DNA of 64,000 bases from Lentilitoribacter sp. Alg239-R112 (GTDB lineage Bacteria > Pseudomonadota > Alphaproteobacteria > Rhizobiales > Rhizobiaceae), in NCBI RefSeq assembly GCF_900537175.1, contig NZ_LS999833.1, positions 1,984,001 through 2,048,000 of the forward strand. Direction: 5' to 3'. Of the stretch, positions 35,465 through 43,809 are shown in pieces; positions within the stretch are counted from its first letter, which is position 1; every line of letters begins with the position of its first letter. The notes beneath the pieces were generated by a model. The model saw nothing but the letters and a program-made list of their open reading frames with translations, searched no databases and had not been told where the DNA came from. The translations under genes and the position numbers were made by a program.

Positions 35465-35503
35465 CCCTCTCGGGACATTACTGCGTAATGCCCTGTCGGG
35501 TAA
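35465..35503 (+). repeat. Inserted hairpin element, copy 2
   Basis: 39 bp after the codons for RAVDKN. Same plan as copy 1: CCC/GGG, TCTC/TGTC, GGG/CCC with a bulged A, then CATTAC/GTAATG closing a TGC loop, followed by TAA. Relative to copy 1, one pair in the outer stem (T-A to C-G) and one in the inner stem (G-C to A-T) change together. Confidence 0.75.
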
Positions 35504-35721
35504 ACCCTTGATTTCATGCTGTCAGAGCAACGCGATGCCAAAGCAGCTCGGCGCTTCTTCAAACAGGCTATTAATACTAACGATGTGCCGGACAAGGTGG
35601 TTATCGACAAGAGTGGTGCCAATCTGGCGGGACTGCTATGGACTGTTGTGATGTTGAAATTCGCGAAGGGAAGTAAGTTGATCAAGATAATGATCCGAGC
35701 GTAAACTTTGCAACACTACCC

Positions 35722-35853
35722 TCCGAAGTTTCTCTCCTAAAAATAGCAAAATTTTTAGGAAAACTCGTTCCGAATTGGATTGAACCGCCAGAACTTGATG
35801 CAAGATGCAAAGTTTTCGATGAAGCAGCTTTCTGTGCTGGGCAATCCATCTAA
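35722..35853 (+). pseudogene. 3' tail of a gene cut by the IS6 element
   Basis: An open frame without start runs from the IS6 right end to TAA at 35851, encoding SEVSLLKIAKFLGKLVPNWI then EPPELDARCKVFDEAAFCAG. It reads like a true C-terminus rather than random sequence. Family not recognised; the rest of the gene is not found left of the IS. Confidence 0.4.
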
Positions 35854-35947
35854 TGCAATTGCTAATAGTTCCTTGGATAATCGAAAATGTGCTATTGGAA
35901 GTAGATATATTATTTAGTGATAATTATTTAAAATTTGGAGTGTGAAT

Positions 35948-37142
35948 ATGTCTTCAGATGCCTTTGCTGATAGTGAAAAAAGTCAATCGTTTGGAAAATT
36001 GATATTCTTCACAATGTGCGTCGCCACACTTCTTGGTTTTTCGATGACAACAACTCAATCATTTTTGCCTAATGTTATGGAAATGAAAGGAATTCCAACA
36101 TCGATTACAGGCTATGCAATGTCCTCAACAGCCGTTCTAACTTTAATTTTTGGATTGCTATCTGCGGCATTGATGGCTCGGCTTGGGACCCCTTTTTTGA
36201 TGTTTGCGGGCATGGCCATCATGCTCATTTGTCACATAAGTCTTGAGTTTGCATCTGAAAACTATGTCGCAATCTTTCTCTGTCGAATAATATACGGCGC
36301 AGGGGCAGGTATTTTCTACCCTTCAGCACTTACTTTTGTTAAAGGCGTGCTAACTGGATCTAACACAGTAACGTTATTTGGTGTGTATACATCAATGATC
36401 CCCGGTGCCTTTCTCATAGGCCCTCTTTTTGGTGAATGGTACTTATCCAATTACGGCAGCGACGGATACTTTTTGGCATCTGCTATTCCAGGAATTCTGT
36501 CGGTAGCAATGCTGTTGGGCGTTTGGGTTCGGAATTGGAGTCCGAGAGAAGAATATAAGGTTACCGCCAAATATAGTAAGGTTTTGTCAAATCCCACCTC
36601 ATGGCTGCCAATACTCTGCTTATTTCTCGTAGGTAGGGGGATATGTAATTTCCTTTTTACCATATGTCTCCGCAGGCAGAGAAGTGTCTGGCGCCCTTTT
36701 CATTGTAGCCGCAACTGTTGGCTTAATTGCATCTCGCTTTTTGGTCGTCAGTCGTTTGCGCCATTTAAATAACGCTGCTGTGTCTGTTGGCGCAAAATGT
36801 CTTATGGCAATCTCCCTTCTTGCCTTAGGGCAGTTACAGGGCCCTATTGCTATCGCAGTTTGCGGGTTTTTCTTCGGTTTGTCCTATGCTCCGACATATC
36901 CCTTCATTTCTGTTTGGATTCTTGATGGGTTTGACAAGAAGCTACATCACTTAGTTATCGCTTTGACCAATTCGATATTTAACTTTTTTATGTTTGTCGC
37001 ACCATTTTTCGTATCTTTTTACACAAGTGTTCTTGGTCTTAGTTTTGATAGCTATCAAAACTCTTTATCCCTTGCAGTATTATTGTTCGCGGGTGCTTGC
37101 GTTGCCCTTAAAGGGGCTTGTCGCAAAGTTCATTTGAGTTGA
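35948..37142 (+). pseudogene. MFS transporter with a frameshift
   Basis: ATG 35948 has GGAG 7 bases upstream (35937-35940). Helices 1-7 are read in one frame to NFLFT (~36660); the remaining helices (from SAGREVSGALFIVAATVGLI) continue in the next frame to 37142. Adding one T to the run of five T at ~36655 restores a ~397-aa protein. It could be a real mutation, or a sequencing error. The motif RIIYGAGAGIFYPSALTFVK identifies the superfamily. Its last residues (GACRKVHLS) are encoded by a transposon end shared with the convergent glucokinase gene. Confidence 0.8.
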
Positions 37143-38090
37143 TGCATAGACCGCACATCCAACCAATCCAATATTGTCTTCATTTGCCAGATAGATAGGA
37201 AAGTTGCGCATTAAGTTTGTTTGACGGCCTTTTGCTTCAAATATTTCTCGAAATGAACAACGTTTAATCCATGGTGATAATGCTCGAGTAACCCCACCAT
37301 AGAGATAGATACCTCCCATCGGAAGATTAGCCAGCGCCAAATCACCCACGACCCTTGCAAATATAGATGCGATAATTTCGACCGTAAGATTGCAAGCTTT
37401 ATCGTCACCGCGCAGTGCAGATTCTGTAATCATAGGTCCGCTAATTGCCTGATATGGTAAGTCGTAAAATGTACAAACCCAGCTATAAACATCAAGAATA
37501 CCCTGCCCTGAAAGAACGCGTTCGACGGAGGCCCGCAGGTATTTTTGCGCAAGGTAATTCCGCAACTCCCATTCAAACTCTTTCTCAATCGGCAAAGTCA
37601 TATGACCACATTCAGCAGATAAGGAATATGCCATTCCAAAACCTGCAGGTTTGGCAGACGTAGCAGCGTTGAACCCGGTACCAGCACCGACAATCATTTT
37701 TCGTGTCTCTGTTGCTGCTGTCGGGCCAGACACATGAAGCACATTCGCTGTGGGTAAATTCTGAAGTGCAAATCCCAACGCCTCAAAATCATTTACAGCT
37801 GAAATGTTTGCATCAAAGACTTTGCGAACTTCATCAAGTTCAATCACCCAATTGCAGTTTGTCAGCGGGATCGCAGGCCCTTCAATCGGTGCGGCAATCG
37901 ACATACAAATATTAGCAATTGTTGAGATATTTGTTTGATTTAAATAGGTATTTGCCGCGCTCAAAAATGTCGTATAATCCGCATTTTGGATCTTCACACA
38001 TTCGATCGGCTGATCACCTTTTTCACCTACGATACCAAGCCGTGTATTCGTGCCGCCAATATCTGCAACAAGCGCATATGCTGTACTCAT
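37080..38090 (-). CDS. glk: Glucokinase-family sugar kinase
   Basis: 336 aa from ATG 38090, overlapping the upstream ATPase stop (ATGA); the frame is open three codons further. LVADIGGTNTRLGIV is the phosphate motif; GAGTGFNAATSAKP, SLSAECGHMTLPIEKEFEWE and GGIYLYGGVTRALSPWI are Glk hallmarks. It should phosphorylate glucose or a related hexose delivered by the ABC importer in the same operon. Its last ~14 residues (from MNFATSPFKG) are encoded by an IS6-type end and the MFS 3' sequence, and overlap the convergent MFS frame by 63 bp; the kinase core appears complete before that. Confidence 0.88.
   Translation of the reverse strand: MSTAYALVADIGGTNTRLGIVGEKGDQPIECVKIQNADYTTFLSAANTYLNQTNISTIANICMSIAAPIEGPAIPLTNCNWVIELDEVRKVFDANISAVNDFEALGFALQNLPTANVLHVSGPTAATETRKMIVGAGTGFNAATSAKPAGFGMAYSLSAECGHMTLPIEKEFEWELRNYLAQKYLRASVERVLSGQGILDVYSWVCTFYDLPYQAISGPMITESALRGDDKACNLTVEIIASIFARVVGDLALANLPMGGIYLYGGVTRALSPWIKRCSFREIFEAKGRQTNLMRNFPIYLANEDNIGLVGCAVYASTQMNFATSPFKGNASTREQ
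37114..37140 (+). repeat. Solo IS6-type end (same as the 43611 element)
   Basis: GGGCTTGTCGCAAAG followed by TTCATTTGAGTT, nearly identical over 27 bp to the left end of the 188-bp element at 43611. It lies across the 3' ends of both the MFS and glucokinase genes. Confidence 0.8.
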
Positions 38091-39199
38091 ATTCGGCACT
38101 CAGTTTCCGGATCGAAATAAGAAACCTTGCTCAAATCAAAGTAGATCGGGAGGCGAGCACCTGATTTTACATCAATATCGCCGTGAAAACGCGCTGTTAC
38201 TTCCGCAGCAGCTAGTTCTATCTGAGCAAATGTATCAGACCCTGCCGGCTCGACGACTTCCAATAAGCATTCGGACATTTGCGGCGGGCCATCAATATCA
38301 GGTGCCCTGTCTGTCAGGGCTTCGGGACGAAGACCCATCGTAACGTTTTTGCCATTATATTTTGCGAGCTCGACCGGAGGGGCCGTGTCAGTTAAAACCA
38401 GCGGAACATCATTTTCGCGCTCAATAGTTATCTGCGCGGCACCGTCGGAAAATCCAATTTTTGCTTGAAAGAGGTTCATAGAAGGTGCACCCATAAATCC
38501 TGCAACGAACATATTGGTGGGTTCATTATAGATCTGCTTCGGTGTTCCCGCCTGTTGAATAATGCCATCCTTCATGACCAAAATTTTTGTCGCCAATGTC
38601 ATGGCTTCAATTTGATCGTGGGTCACATAGATCATTGTTGCACCTAAACGTTCGTGTAACCGTTTGATTTCAGTGCGCATAGTTACGCGCAACTTGGCAT
38701 CCAGATTGGAGAGAGGTTCGTCAAACAAAAATAATTTTGGATCACGTACCAATGCTCGTCCCATTGCAACTCGCTGTCGCTGACCACCAGATAGTTGTGC
38801 AGGAAATCTGGTAAGTAATTGCTCGATTTTCAGCAATTTGGCAACCTGCTGAATATTAGCATTGCGTTTGGCTTGCGGCACCTTGCGAACCTCAAGGCCA
38901 TAGCCAATATTATGTGCCACATCCATATTCGGAAACAGAGCATATGATTGGAAGACCATAGCGATGTTTCGTTTGGACGGGTCTGTTGACGTAACATCAC
39001 GGCCATCAATCTGAATTTGCCCTGATGTGGGGTCAGTCAGCCCGCCAATACAACTCAATAATGTGGATTTGCCGCAACCTGATGGTCCGACAAGCACAAG
39101 AAAATCGCCCTGCTCAATTTCAAAATCAATATCGCGCAGAATTTTAAGCTGGCCATATTCCTTACAAATGGATTGAACTGATAATATTGGATAAGACAC
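38087..39199 (-). CDS. ABC sugar importer ATPase (MalK/UgpC type)
   Basis: 370 aa, GTG start with GGAGAG 6 bases upstream. Walker [13 protein letters not shown], signature [13 protein letters not shown], Walker [16 protein letters not shown] and YVTHDQIEAMT are intact, plus a C-terminal TOBE/OB regulatory domain. It powers the MalFG-type permeases encoded upstream and overlaps glk by four bases. Confidence 0.92.
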   Translation of the reverse strand: MSYPILSVQSICKEYGQLKILRDIDFEIEQGDFLVLVGPSGCGKSTLLSCIGGLTDPTSGQIQIDGRDVTSTDPSKRNIAMVFQSYALFPNMDVAHNIGYGLEVRKVPQAKRNANIQQVAKLLKIEQLLTRFPAQLSGGQRQRVAMGRALVRDPKLFLFDEPLSNLDAKLRVTMRTEIKRLHERLGATMIYVTHDQIEAMTLATKILVMKDGIIQQAGTPKQIYNEPTNMFVAGFMGAPSMNLFQAKIGFSDGAAQITIERENDVPLVLTDTAPPVELAKYNGKNVTMGLRPEALTDRAPDIDGPPQMSECLLEVVEPAGSDTFAQIELAAAEVTARFHGDIDVKSGARLPIYFDLSKVSYFDPETECRI

Positions 39200-39234
39200 T
39201 AAACTCTCCTTGGGAGGAAACTAACCATTTCGGG

Positions 39235-40074
39235 TCAACCTTTGACACTGCCGGCGACGAGGCCGGATACGATAAAACGTTGGAAAAAAATTGCTAAAAA
39301 TGCAGGGGGCAATGTTGCAAGAACACCTACTGCTGCGATAACGCCATAATCAGTCACTCGGCCAGCCGCAAAATCAGCAATAGCAATAGGTAATGTTTTT
39401 GAGGACAGATCACTGGTGAAAATCAGCGCATAGAAAAACTCATCCCAGGCGACCAAAAAGGACAACATTGCGGTGGCTACGATTGCAGGTGCCGCCAGAG
39501 GCAACACTACACGGCGCAATGTGTAGATGGTTGATGCACCTTCGACAAACGAGGCATGCTCGATTTCTACCGGCAAAACATCCAAGTTCGATTTCATCAA
39601 CCAAACGGCAAATGGCAGCAATAAAGCACAATAGACAATCAGCAACGTGATGATATTGTTCAGCAGGCCTAATTTTCCGAACACTTCATACAATGGCAAC
39701 ACATAGGTAATTGGTGGCATCATAATAGTAGCCAGAAACAAGAACATAAGCGACAGGGGTGCCCGCCGACGAGAAAATGCATAAGCGGCAGGAATAGCTA
39801 AGAATAGAGCAACCAAAGTCGCACCGCCAGACGTAAGGATCGAATTTCTCAAAGCCATCAAAAATCGTTGTCCACTGCCATTATCCCAATCAAACAACTG
39901 CACATAGCGCGAGAAATCCAGCTGGGATGGGATCCAAGAAAGTGGCACCGTCGTGAGATCTTTAGGGCTGCTCACGCTCATAATAACTAGCCACAAAATG
40001 GGTGCAAGTGTGAAGAACGCCAGAACGAATGACGCAGCATAAAGACTGGTTTTTTGCAAAGAGCTATGCTTCAT
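39235..40074 (-). CDS. ABC sugar permease (MalG type)
   Basis: 279 aa from ATG 40074 (GAGGAG upstream; stop of the previous permease one base before). Six helices and the EAA loop EIEHASFVEGASTIYTLRRV. The C-terminus QRFIVSGLVAGSVKG is the hallmark of MalG-type subunits. Confidence 0.92.
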   Translation of the reverse strand: MKHSSLQKTSLYAASFVLAFFTLAPILWLVIMSVSSPKDLTTVPLSWIPSQLDFSRYVQLFDWDNGSGQRFLMALRNSILTSGGATLVALFLAIPAAYAFSRRRAPLSLMFLFLATIMMPPITYVLPLYEVFGKLGLLNNIITLLIVYCALLLPFAVWLMKSNLDVLPVEIEHASFVEGASTIYTLRRVVLPLAAPAIVATAMLSFLVAWDEFFYALIFTSDLSSKTLPIAIADFAAGRVTDYGVIAAVGVLATLPPAFLAIFFQRFIVSGLVAGSVKG

Positions 40075-40075
40075 T

Positions 40076-40963
40076 TTAAATGCTCCTCGATTGGCGCTGA
40101 GCGCCACGATAATAAATCGCAATCAACACCGCACTAACAACCGCCAAAAGCACAGCATATGAAGATCCGCTACCCGTGCGAAGATAATTGAAATATTCTT
40201 GGTATACGAAGAAGCTCGCTGTTTTGGTGCTATCGACCGGACCACCACGTGTCATTACATAGATGATATCAAACACGCGGAATGCTTCGATTATTCGCAA
40301 AATAAGCACAACTGATAGGGGACCTAAAATCCAAGGCAGTGTGATTGAGCGAAAACGCTTCCAAGCCCCTGCTCCTTCTATTGATGCTGCTTTATGCAAA
40401 TCAGATGGAATGGACTGTAATGCCGCTAAGGCAACGTAGGCAATTAGTGGAAAATTCTTCCACACATCAGCCAGAACCACCATGTTAAGCGCTAATTTAG
40501 GATCACCTAACCAACTGCGGTATTCTCCAATTAGCCCGAGCTGATAAAGCATAGAATTTAATGCACCATAGTCGGGGTGATAAATAAGACGCCATGCCAG
40601 TGCATTGACGATTGTGGGCACAGCCCAAGGCAATATAATAAGCGCACGCATGAGGTTACGGCCACGAAACTCTTGATTGAGCAACATAGCCGCTGCTACA
40701 CCAATCAGTGCCTCGGCCCCCACTGAAACAATGGTAAAATAAAGTGTTCTGCCAAGTGCAGCTCGAAAGTATGGATCCCCAATGGCGTACAAATAGTTCT
40801 CAAATCCAATCCAGTTTGGACCCAAGACTGAATAGGTGATTTCTGCGTCCGTGAAGCTTGTTACAAACGTCTTCACAAACGGGATACCGGTAATTAAGAG
40901 GAGAATAAGAATGGTCGGCGCCAGCAAAATCCATTTTTCATTCTTTTTTCCAACGTCGAACAT
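40076..40963 (-). CDS. ABC sugar permease (MalF type)
   Basis: 295 aa, six helices, EAA loop LHKAASIEGAGAWKRFRSIT. AGGAGG precedes the ATG. Partner of the MalG-type subunit immediately downstream. Confidence 0.92.
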   Translation of the reverse strand: MFDVGKKNEKWILLAPTILILLLITGIPFVKTFVTSFTDAEITYSVLGPNWIGFENYLYAIGDPYFRAALGRTLYFTIVSVGAEALIGVAAAMLLNQEFRGRNLMRALIILPWAVPTIVNALAWRLIYHPDYGALNSMLYQLGLIGEYRSWLGDPKLALNMVVLADVWKNFPLIAYVALAALQSIPSDLHKAASIEGAGAWKRFRSITLPWILGPLSVVLILRIIEAFRVFDIIYVMTRGGPVDSTKTASFFVYQEYFNYLRTGSGSSYAVLLAVVSAVLIAIYYRGAQRQSRSI

Positions 40964-40987
40964 ATAATCCTCCTCTAAATTCGCGAT

Positions 40988-42235
40988 CTAGCGGACTGCT
41001 TTTACGCGGGCAGCAGCTTCATCCAATGCAGCTTTTGCTTCGGTTTGACCGAGCAATGCACCATGAATCTGAGCTTGGAGAATACCAGATATTTCAGTAT
41101 ATGATTTTACCAGTGGACGCGGATACATTGCAGCAATCGCATCGTTTGCAGCAGCTACAAGATCTTCTTGCCCCTCAACGACTGCAGGTACTTTATATGA
41201 CGCTTTCCAAACTGGAAGACTAAGCTTGGCGTATTTTTCTTGCACCGTCTTTTTTGTAAGATGAGCAATATATGACCATGCTTCGCCCTCATGTGGGCTG
41301 TTCACCGGAATACCCAATCCCATTGAGCCGTTGACTGCCGATGCCGTTGATAAGCCCTCAACACCGAGACCTGGCACAACACCAACTTTTCCAGCGACAG
41401 AGCTTTCAGCCGGGTCGTTAACAAGTGAATTCATATAGGTCCAGTTTAGCGCAAATGCCGCATCACCGTTTGAAAACACACGCCTTACATCTTCTTCGAA
41501 ATATTCTGTCGAAGATGGGTTGGTAAGCCCTTCTGATAGTGAGCCAGCCATGTATTCAACTGCCTTGAGCGACCCGCCACTGTTAAACGCAGGAGATTTT
41601 GGATCATTATCATTGAAGAATTCTCCGCCGAATGCAGAAAGCAATGTTGTATAATCACAAATCATTGCTTCGGACTGCGACCAGCTCCACACCAATGGAT
41701 ATTCAACCAAACCTTTTTCCTTGACCACACGTGCCTGTACCAGAAGTTCATCCCATGTTGTCGGTGGGTTCTGAATACCAGCCTTTTCAAGGATCTCAGT
41801 ATTGTAATACAGATACTTGGTATCCAGAATCCAAGGCATTCCGTATTTGGCGTTGTTGTATTCAACCGTTGTCCACGCACCGTCAAAAATCTGATCATCT
41901 AGATCGGCAGGTACACGCTCAGACAAATCCGTTAAAAACCCACGAACGGCAAACTCAGCAGGCCAAATAACATCAAACAACACAACATCATATCCATTGT
42001 CGCCTGCGCCAATAGAGGCAACGATTTTGTCATGCAGCGCCTCGTATGGAACAAATTCCATGTTTACTGTAACGCCAGGATTGCTTGCCTCAAATTCGGC
42101 TGTCATGTCCTTGATATTTTGCTCGCTATACGCGGCTTGGCTCATAAATAGTGCATTTAATTCCGTGTCAGCGAATACTGTAGATGTGCTTATTGCCAGC
42201 GCTGATACAGCTGCTAATAGTAGTGATTTTTTCAT
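40988..42235 (-). CDS. ABC sugar-binding protein (family 1)
   Basis: ~415 aa. ATG 42235 gives a proper signal peptide (MKKSLLLAAVSALAISTSTV, cleaved after FA) with GGAGAGGAA upstream; the frame is open six codons further. The SBP_bac_1 core includes TELNALFMSQAAYSEQNIKD and DVVLFDVIWPAEFA. It should bind a mono- or oligosaccharide in the periplasm. First gene of the operon, divergent from a ROK regulator with a 10-bp-arm inverted repeat between them. Confidence 0.9.
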   Translation of the reverse strand: MKKSLLLAAVSALAISTSTVFADTELNALFMSQAAYSEQNIKDMTAEFEASNPGVTVNMEFVPYEALHDKIVASIGAGDNGYDVVLFDVIWPAEFAVRGFLTDLSERVPADLDDQIFDGAWTTVEYNNAKYGMPWILDTKYLYYNTEILEKAGIQNPPTTWDELLVQARVVKEKGLVEYPLVWSWSQSEAMICDYTTLLSAFGGEFFNDNDPKSPAFNSGGSLKAVEYMAGSLSEGLTNPSSTEYFEEDVRRVFSNGDAAFALNWTYMNSLVNDPAESSVAGKVGVVPGLGVEGLSTASAVNGSMGLGIPVNSPHEGEAWSYIAHLTKKTVQEKYAKLSLPVWKASYKVPAVVEGQEDLVAAANDAIAAMYPRPLVKSYTEISGILQAQIHGALLGQTEAKAALDEAAARVKAVR

Positions 42236-42283
42236 TAGATTTCCTCTCCTCAATCAATTTATGACTAAACGATAACACCAAAT

Positions 42284-42314
42284 TCTATTTTGTCAAATCA
42301 TTTTACAAAATAGA
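42284..42314. promoter_or_regulatory. Inverted-repeat operator between the sugar operon and the ROK gene
   Basis: TCTATTTTGT and ACAAAATAGA pair perfectly over 10 bp with an 11-bp spacer, in the 132-bp divergent region. Size and location fit a ROK (XylR/NagC-like) operator controlling both directions. Confidence 0.6.
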
Positions 42315-42367
42315 CAGAATGCTGATTTTATGCTAATTATAAGGTCTTGTTTTTTAAGGTACTAAAA

Positions 42368-43564
42368 TTGGTAACTACAAAATTACGCACGTCAGGTACG
42401 AATTTAAGCCGCACAAAAGTGCACAATCTTCGTGTTGTGATCGAAGTTATTCGCACACAAGGACCAATTTCAAAAACTGAAATTGCAAACGTGACATCCC
42501 TTTCGCGCCAAACAATTCAATACATTGTCGCCGAGCTGCAAAGCGCTGAATTAGTTGAGTTAATTGACGGCGAAGTAAAAGGGCGCGGGCACCCGGGCAA
42601 GAAAATTGTGTTGGCCCCAACGGGCGCTTACACGATGGGTATTCATGTGGATCGACTTTCAACCCGCGTAGTGGTTTGCGACCTTGTGGGCAACGTGATT
42701 TGGAACCGCACAGAACGATTAGACACGTTAGATATCACAACAGCGAATCGGTTAATTGAAACGGTTTGTCTCGACTATTTTAGTGAACGCCCTAGAGAGG
42801 CAAAAAAAATGGTGGGTGTTGGTATCGCCGCTCCCGGACCATTTAATCAAACCAACGTAAGGCCTGATGACCTAACCAATTTTCAGGAAATTGGAACACA
42901 ACAAAACCTGGATGATCTTTCCAGTAAAATAGGCTTACCTGTTATTATTGAAAATGACGCAGCCGCAGGTGCAATCGGTGAACATCTACATGGTGTGGGT
43001 GCCGATTTTGATACATTCGTGTTTTTGCAGTTCGGCATCGGCCTGGGTGCCGGAATAATTCTCAACGGCAACAAGTTCACAGGTAGCTCTGAAATAGCGG
43101 GCGAAGTCGGGCACATTATTGTTGAACCAACAAATGGTTTAAGGTGTTCATGCGGGAAAAGTGGTTGCTTAGAGCGATACCTTTCTGTTGATGCCCTATG
43201 TCGCGATATGGGTTTGCAAATTGAAGATATTGATCTTATGTCAAAATTGGACGCGATGATAAAGAAAAAAGAACCGTCTCTCGTCAATTGGCTGCAGGAT
43301 GTTGCCCCCCGTTTTAGACAGCTTGTCAATATTTTGGAAATGACGATTGATCCTGAACTGGTCATCGTTGGCGGCACAGTCCCTCGCTCGTTCCTAGAGT
43401 TACTTATCGAGTTAAGTGTACCATTGTACGAACCGTTAAACCTGCGCCGGCAAGGTCGTCAGGTGAAAATTGGCACCGCAGATGAATATGTTGTGGCCGT
43501 GGGTGCGGCCGCCGCATCAGCAGAAACACACTTCGCGCCGGCACTCACCGGACTTATTCTATAG
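42368..43564 (+). CDS. ROK-family transcriptional regulator
   Basis: ~398 aa. TTG 42368 is preferred (AAGG 8 bases upstream) over TTG 42347. A winged HTH (GPISKTEIANVTSLSRQTIQ) precedes a ROK sugar-kinase-like domain with EIAGEVGHIIVEP and the Cys-rich zinc box CSCGKSGCLE. Such proteins repress sugar genes until the sugar binds. Divergent from the ABC operon, with a dyad in the shared region. Confidence 0.92.
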   Translation: MVTTKLRTSGTNLSRTKVHNLRVVIEVIRTQGPISKTEIANVTSLSRQTIQYIVAELQSAELVELIDGEVKGRGHPGKKIVLAPTGAYTMGIHVDRLSTRVVVCDLVGNVIWNRTERLDTLDITTANRLIETVCLDYFSERPREAKKMVGVGIAAPGPFNQTNVRPDDLTNFQEIGTQQNLDDLSSKIGLPVIIENDAAAGAIGEHLHGVGADFDTFVFLQFGIGLGAGIILNGNKFTGSSEIAGEVGHIIVEPTNGLRCSCGKSGCLERYLSVDALCRDMGLQIEDIDLMSKLDAMIKKKEPSLVNWLQDVAPRFRQLVNILEMTIDPELVIVGGTVPRSFLELLIELSVPLYEPLNLRRQGRQVKIGTADEYVVAVGAAAASAETHFAPALTGLIL

Positions 43565-43610
43565 CCATAGGAGCTAGTCGGAGTTGGTGTCCACTGGACA
43601 GAGATCCAAT

Positions 43611-43798
43611 GGGCTTGTCGCAAAGTTCATTGAGTTAACGTGATTTTGAGGAAAGGCTTTGGCAATTCTTGCAGTTGGAATGTTAACAATCAGAATGAAT
43701 TACTCAGGCACCTATTCGGACTTCAATGGGTTAACAAAGTATGAATGCAGCGAAGGCCTGGGCTAATTACACCCTGAGATAATCTTTGCGACAAGCCC
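43611..43798. mobile_element. 188-bp MITE-like element with IS6-type inverted ends
   Basis: GGGCTTGTCGCAAAG at the left and its perfect inverse CTTTGCGACAAGCCC at the right enclose 158 bp without an ORF. The TGTCGCAAAG core is shared by IS6-family ends. It sits between the convergent ROK and class II aldolase genes. No flanking duplication seen. It could be moved by an IS6 transposase in trans, or be a deletion derivative. Confidence 0.75.
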
Positions 43799-43809
43799 GT
43801 TTGTGTTCT

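Larger units (their letters stand above)
35136..35704 (+). pseudogene. IS6-family transposase, broken
   Basis: Begins MIDFKGNHYPKGVILYAVFF and continues through the HTH (YRDLEEIMEERGVEVDHATL) to SSWRM at 35360. A 41-bp insertion then shifts the frame; DETYIKVKGRWTYYYRAVDK resumes at 35402. A second 39-bp insertion at 35465 brings two stops, after which TLDFMLSEQRDAKAARRFFK continues. The third catalytic acidic region is deleted. Cannot be active. Confidence 0.9.
35053..35720 (+). mobile_element. Decayed IS6-family element with intact inverted repeats
   Basis: The ends GGTAGTGTCGCAAAGTTTAC... (35053) and its inverse ending at 35720 match at 25 of 26 positions. Inside is an IS6 transposase broken by two hairpin insertions and a 3' deletion that joins KFAKGSKLIKIM to the right end. 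Length 668 bp against ~800 for complete members. No matching 8-bp flanking duplication (left CGCTAAAA, right CTCCGAAG). It may be an old or recombined copy. Confidence 0.88.

Noticed and set aside
35045..35728. 8-bp target duplication around the IS6 copy
   Set aside because: The flanks CGCTAAAA and CTCCGAAG do not match, so recent clean insertion is not supported.
40964..40987. Hairpin after the MalE-type receptor gene
   Set aside because: The gap is 24 bp and contains only the ribosome site; no stem could be found.
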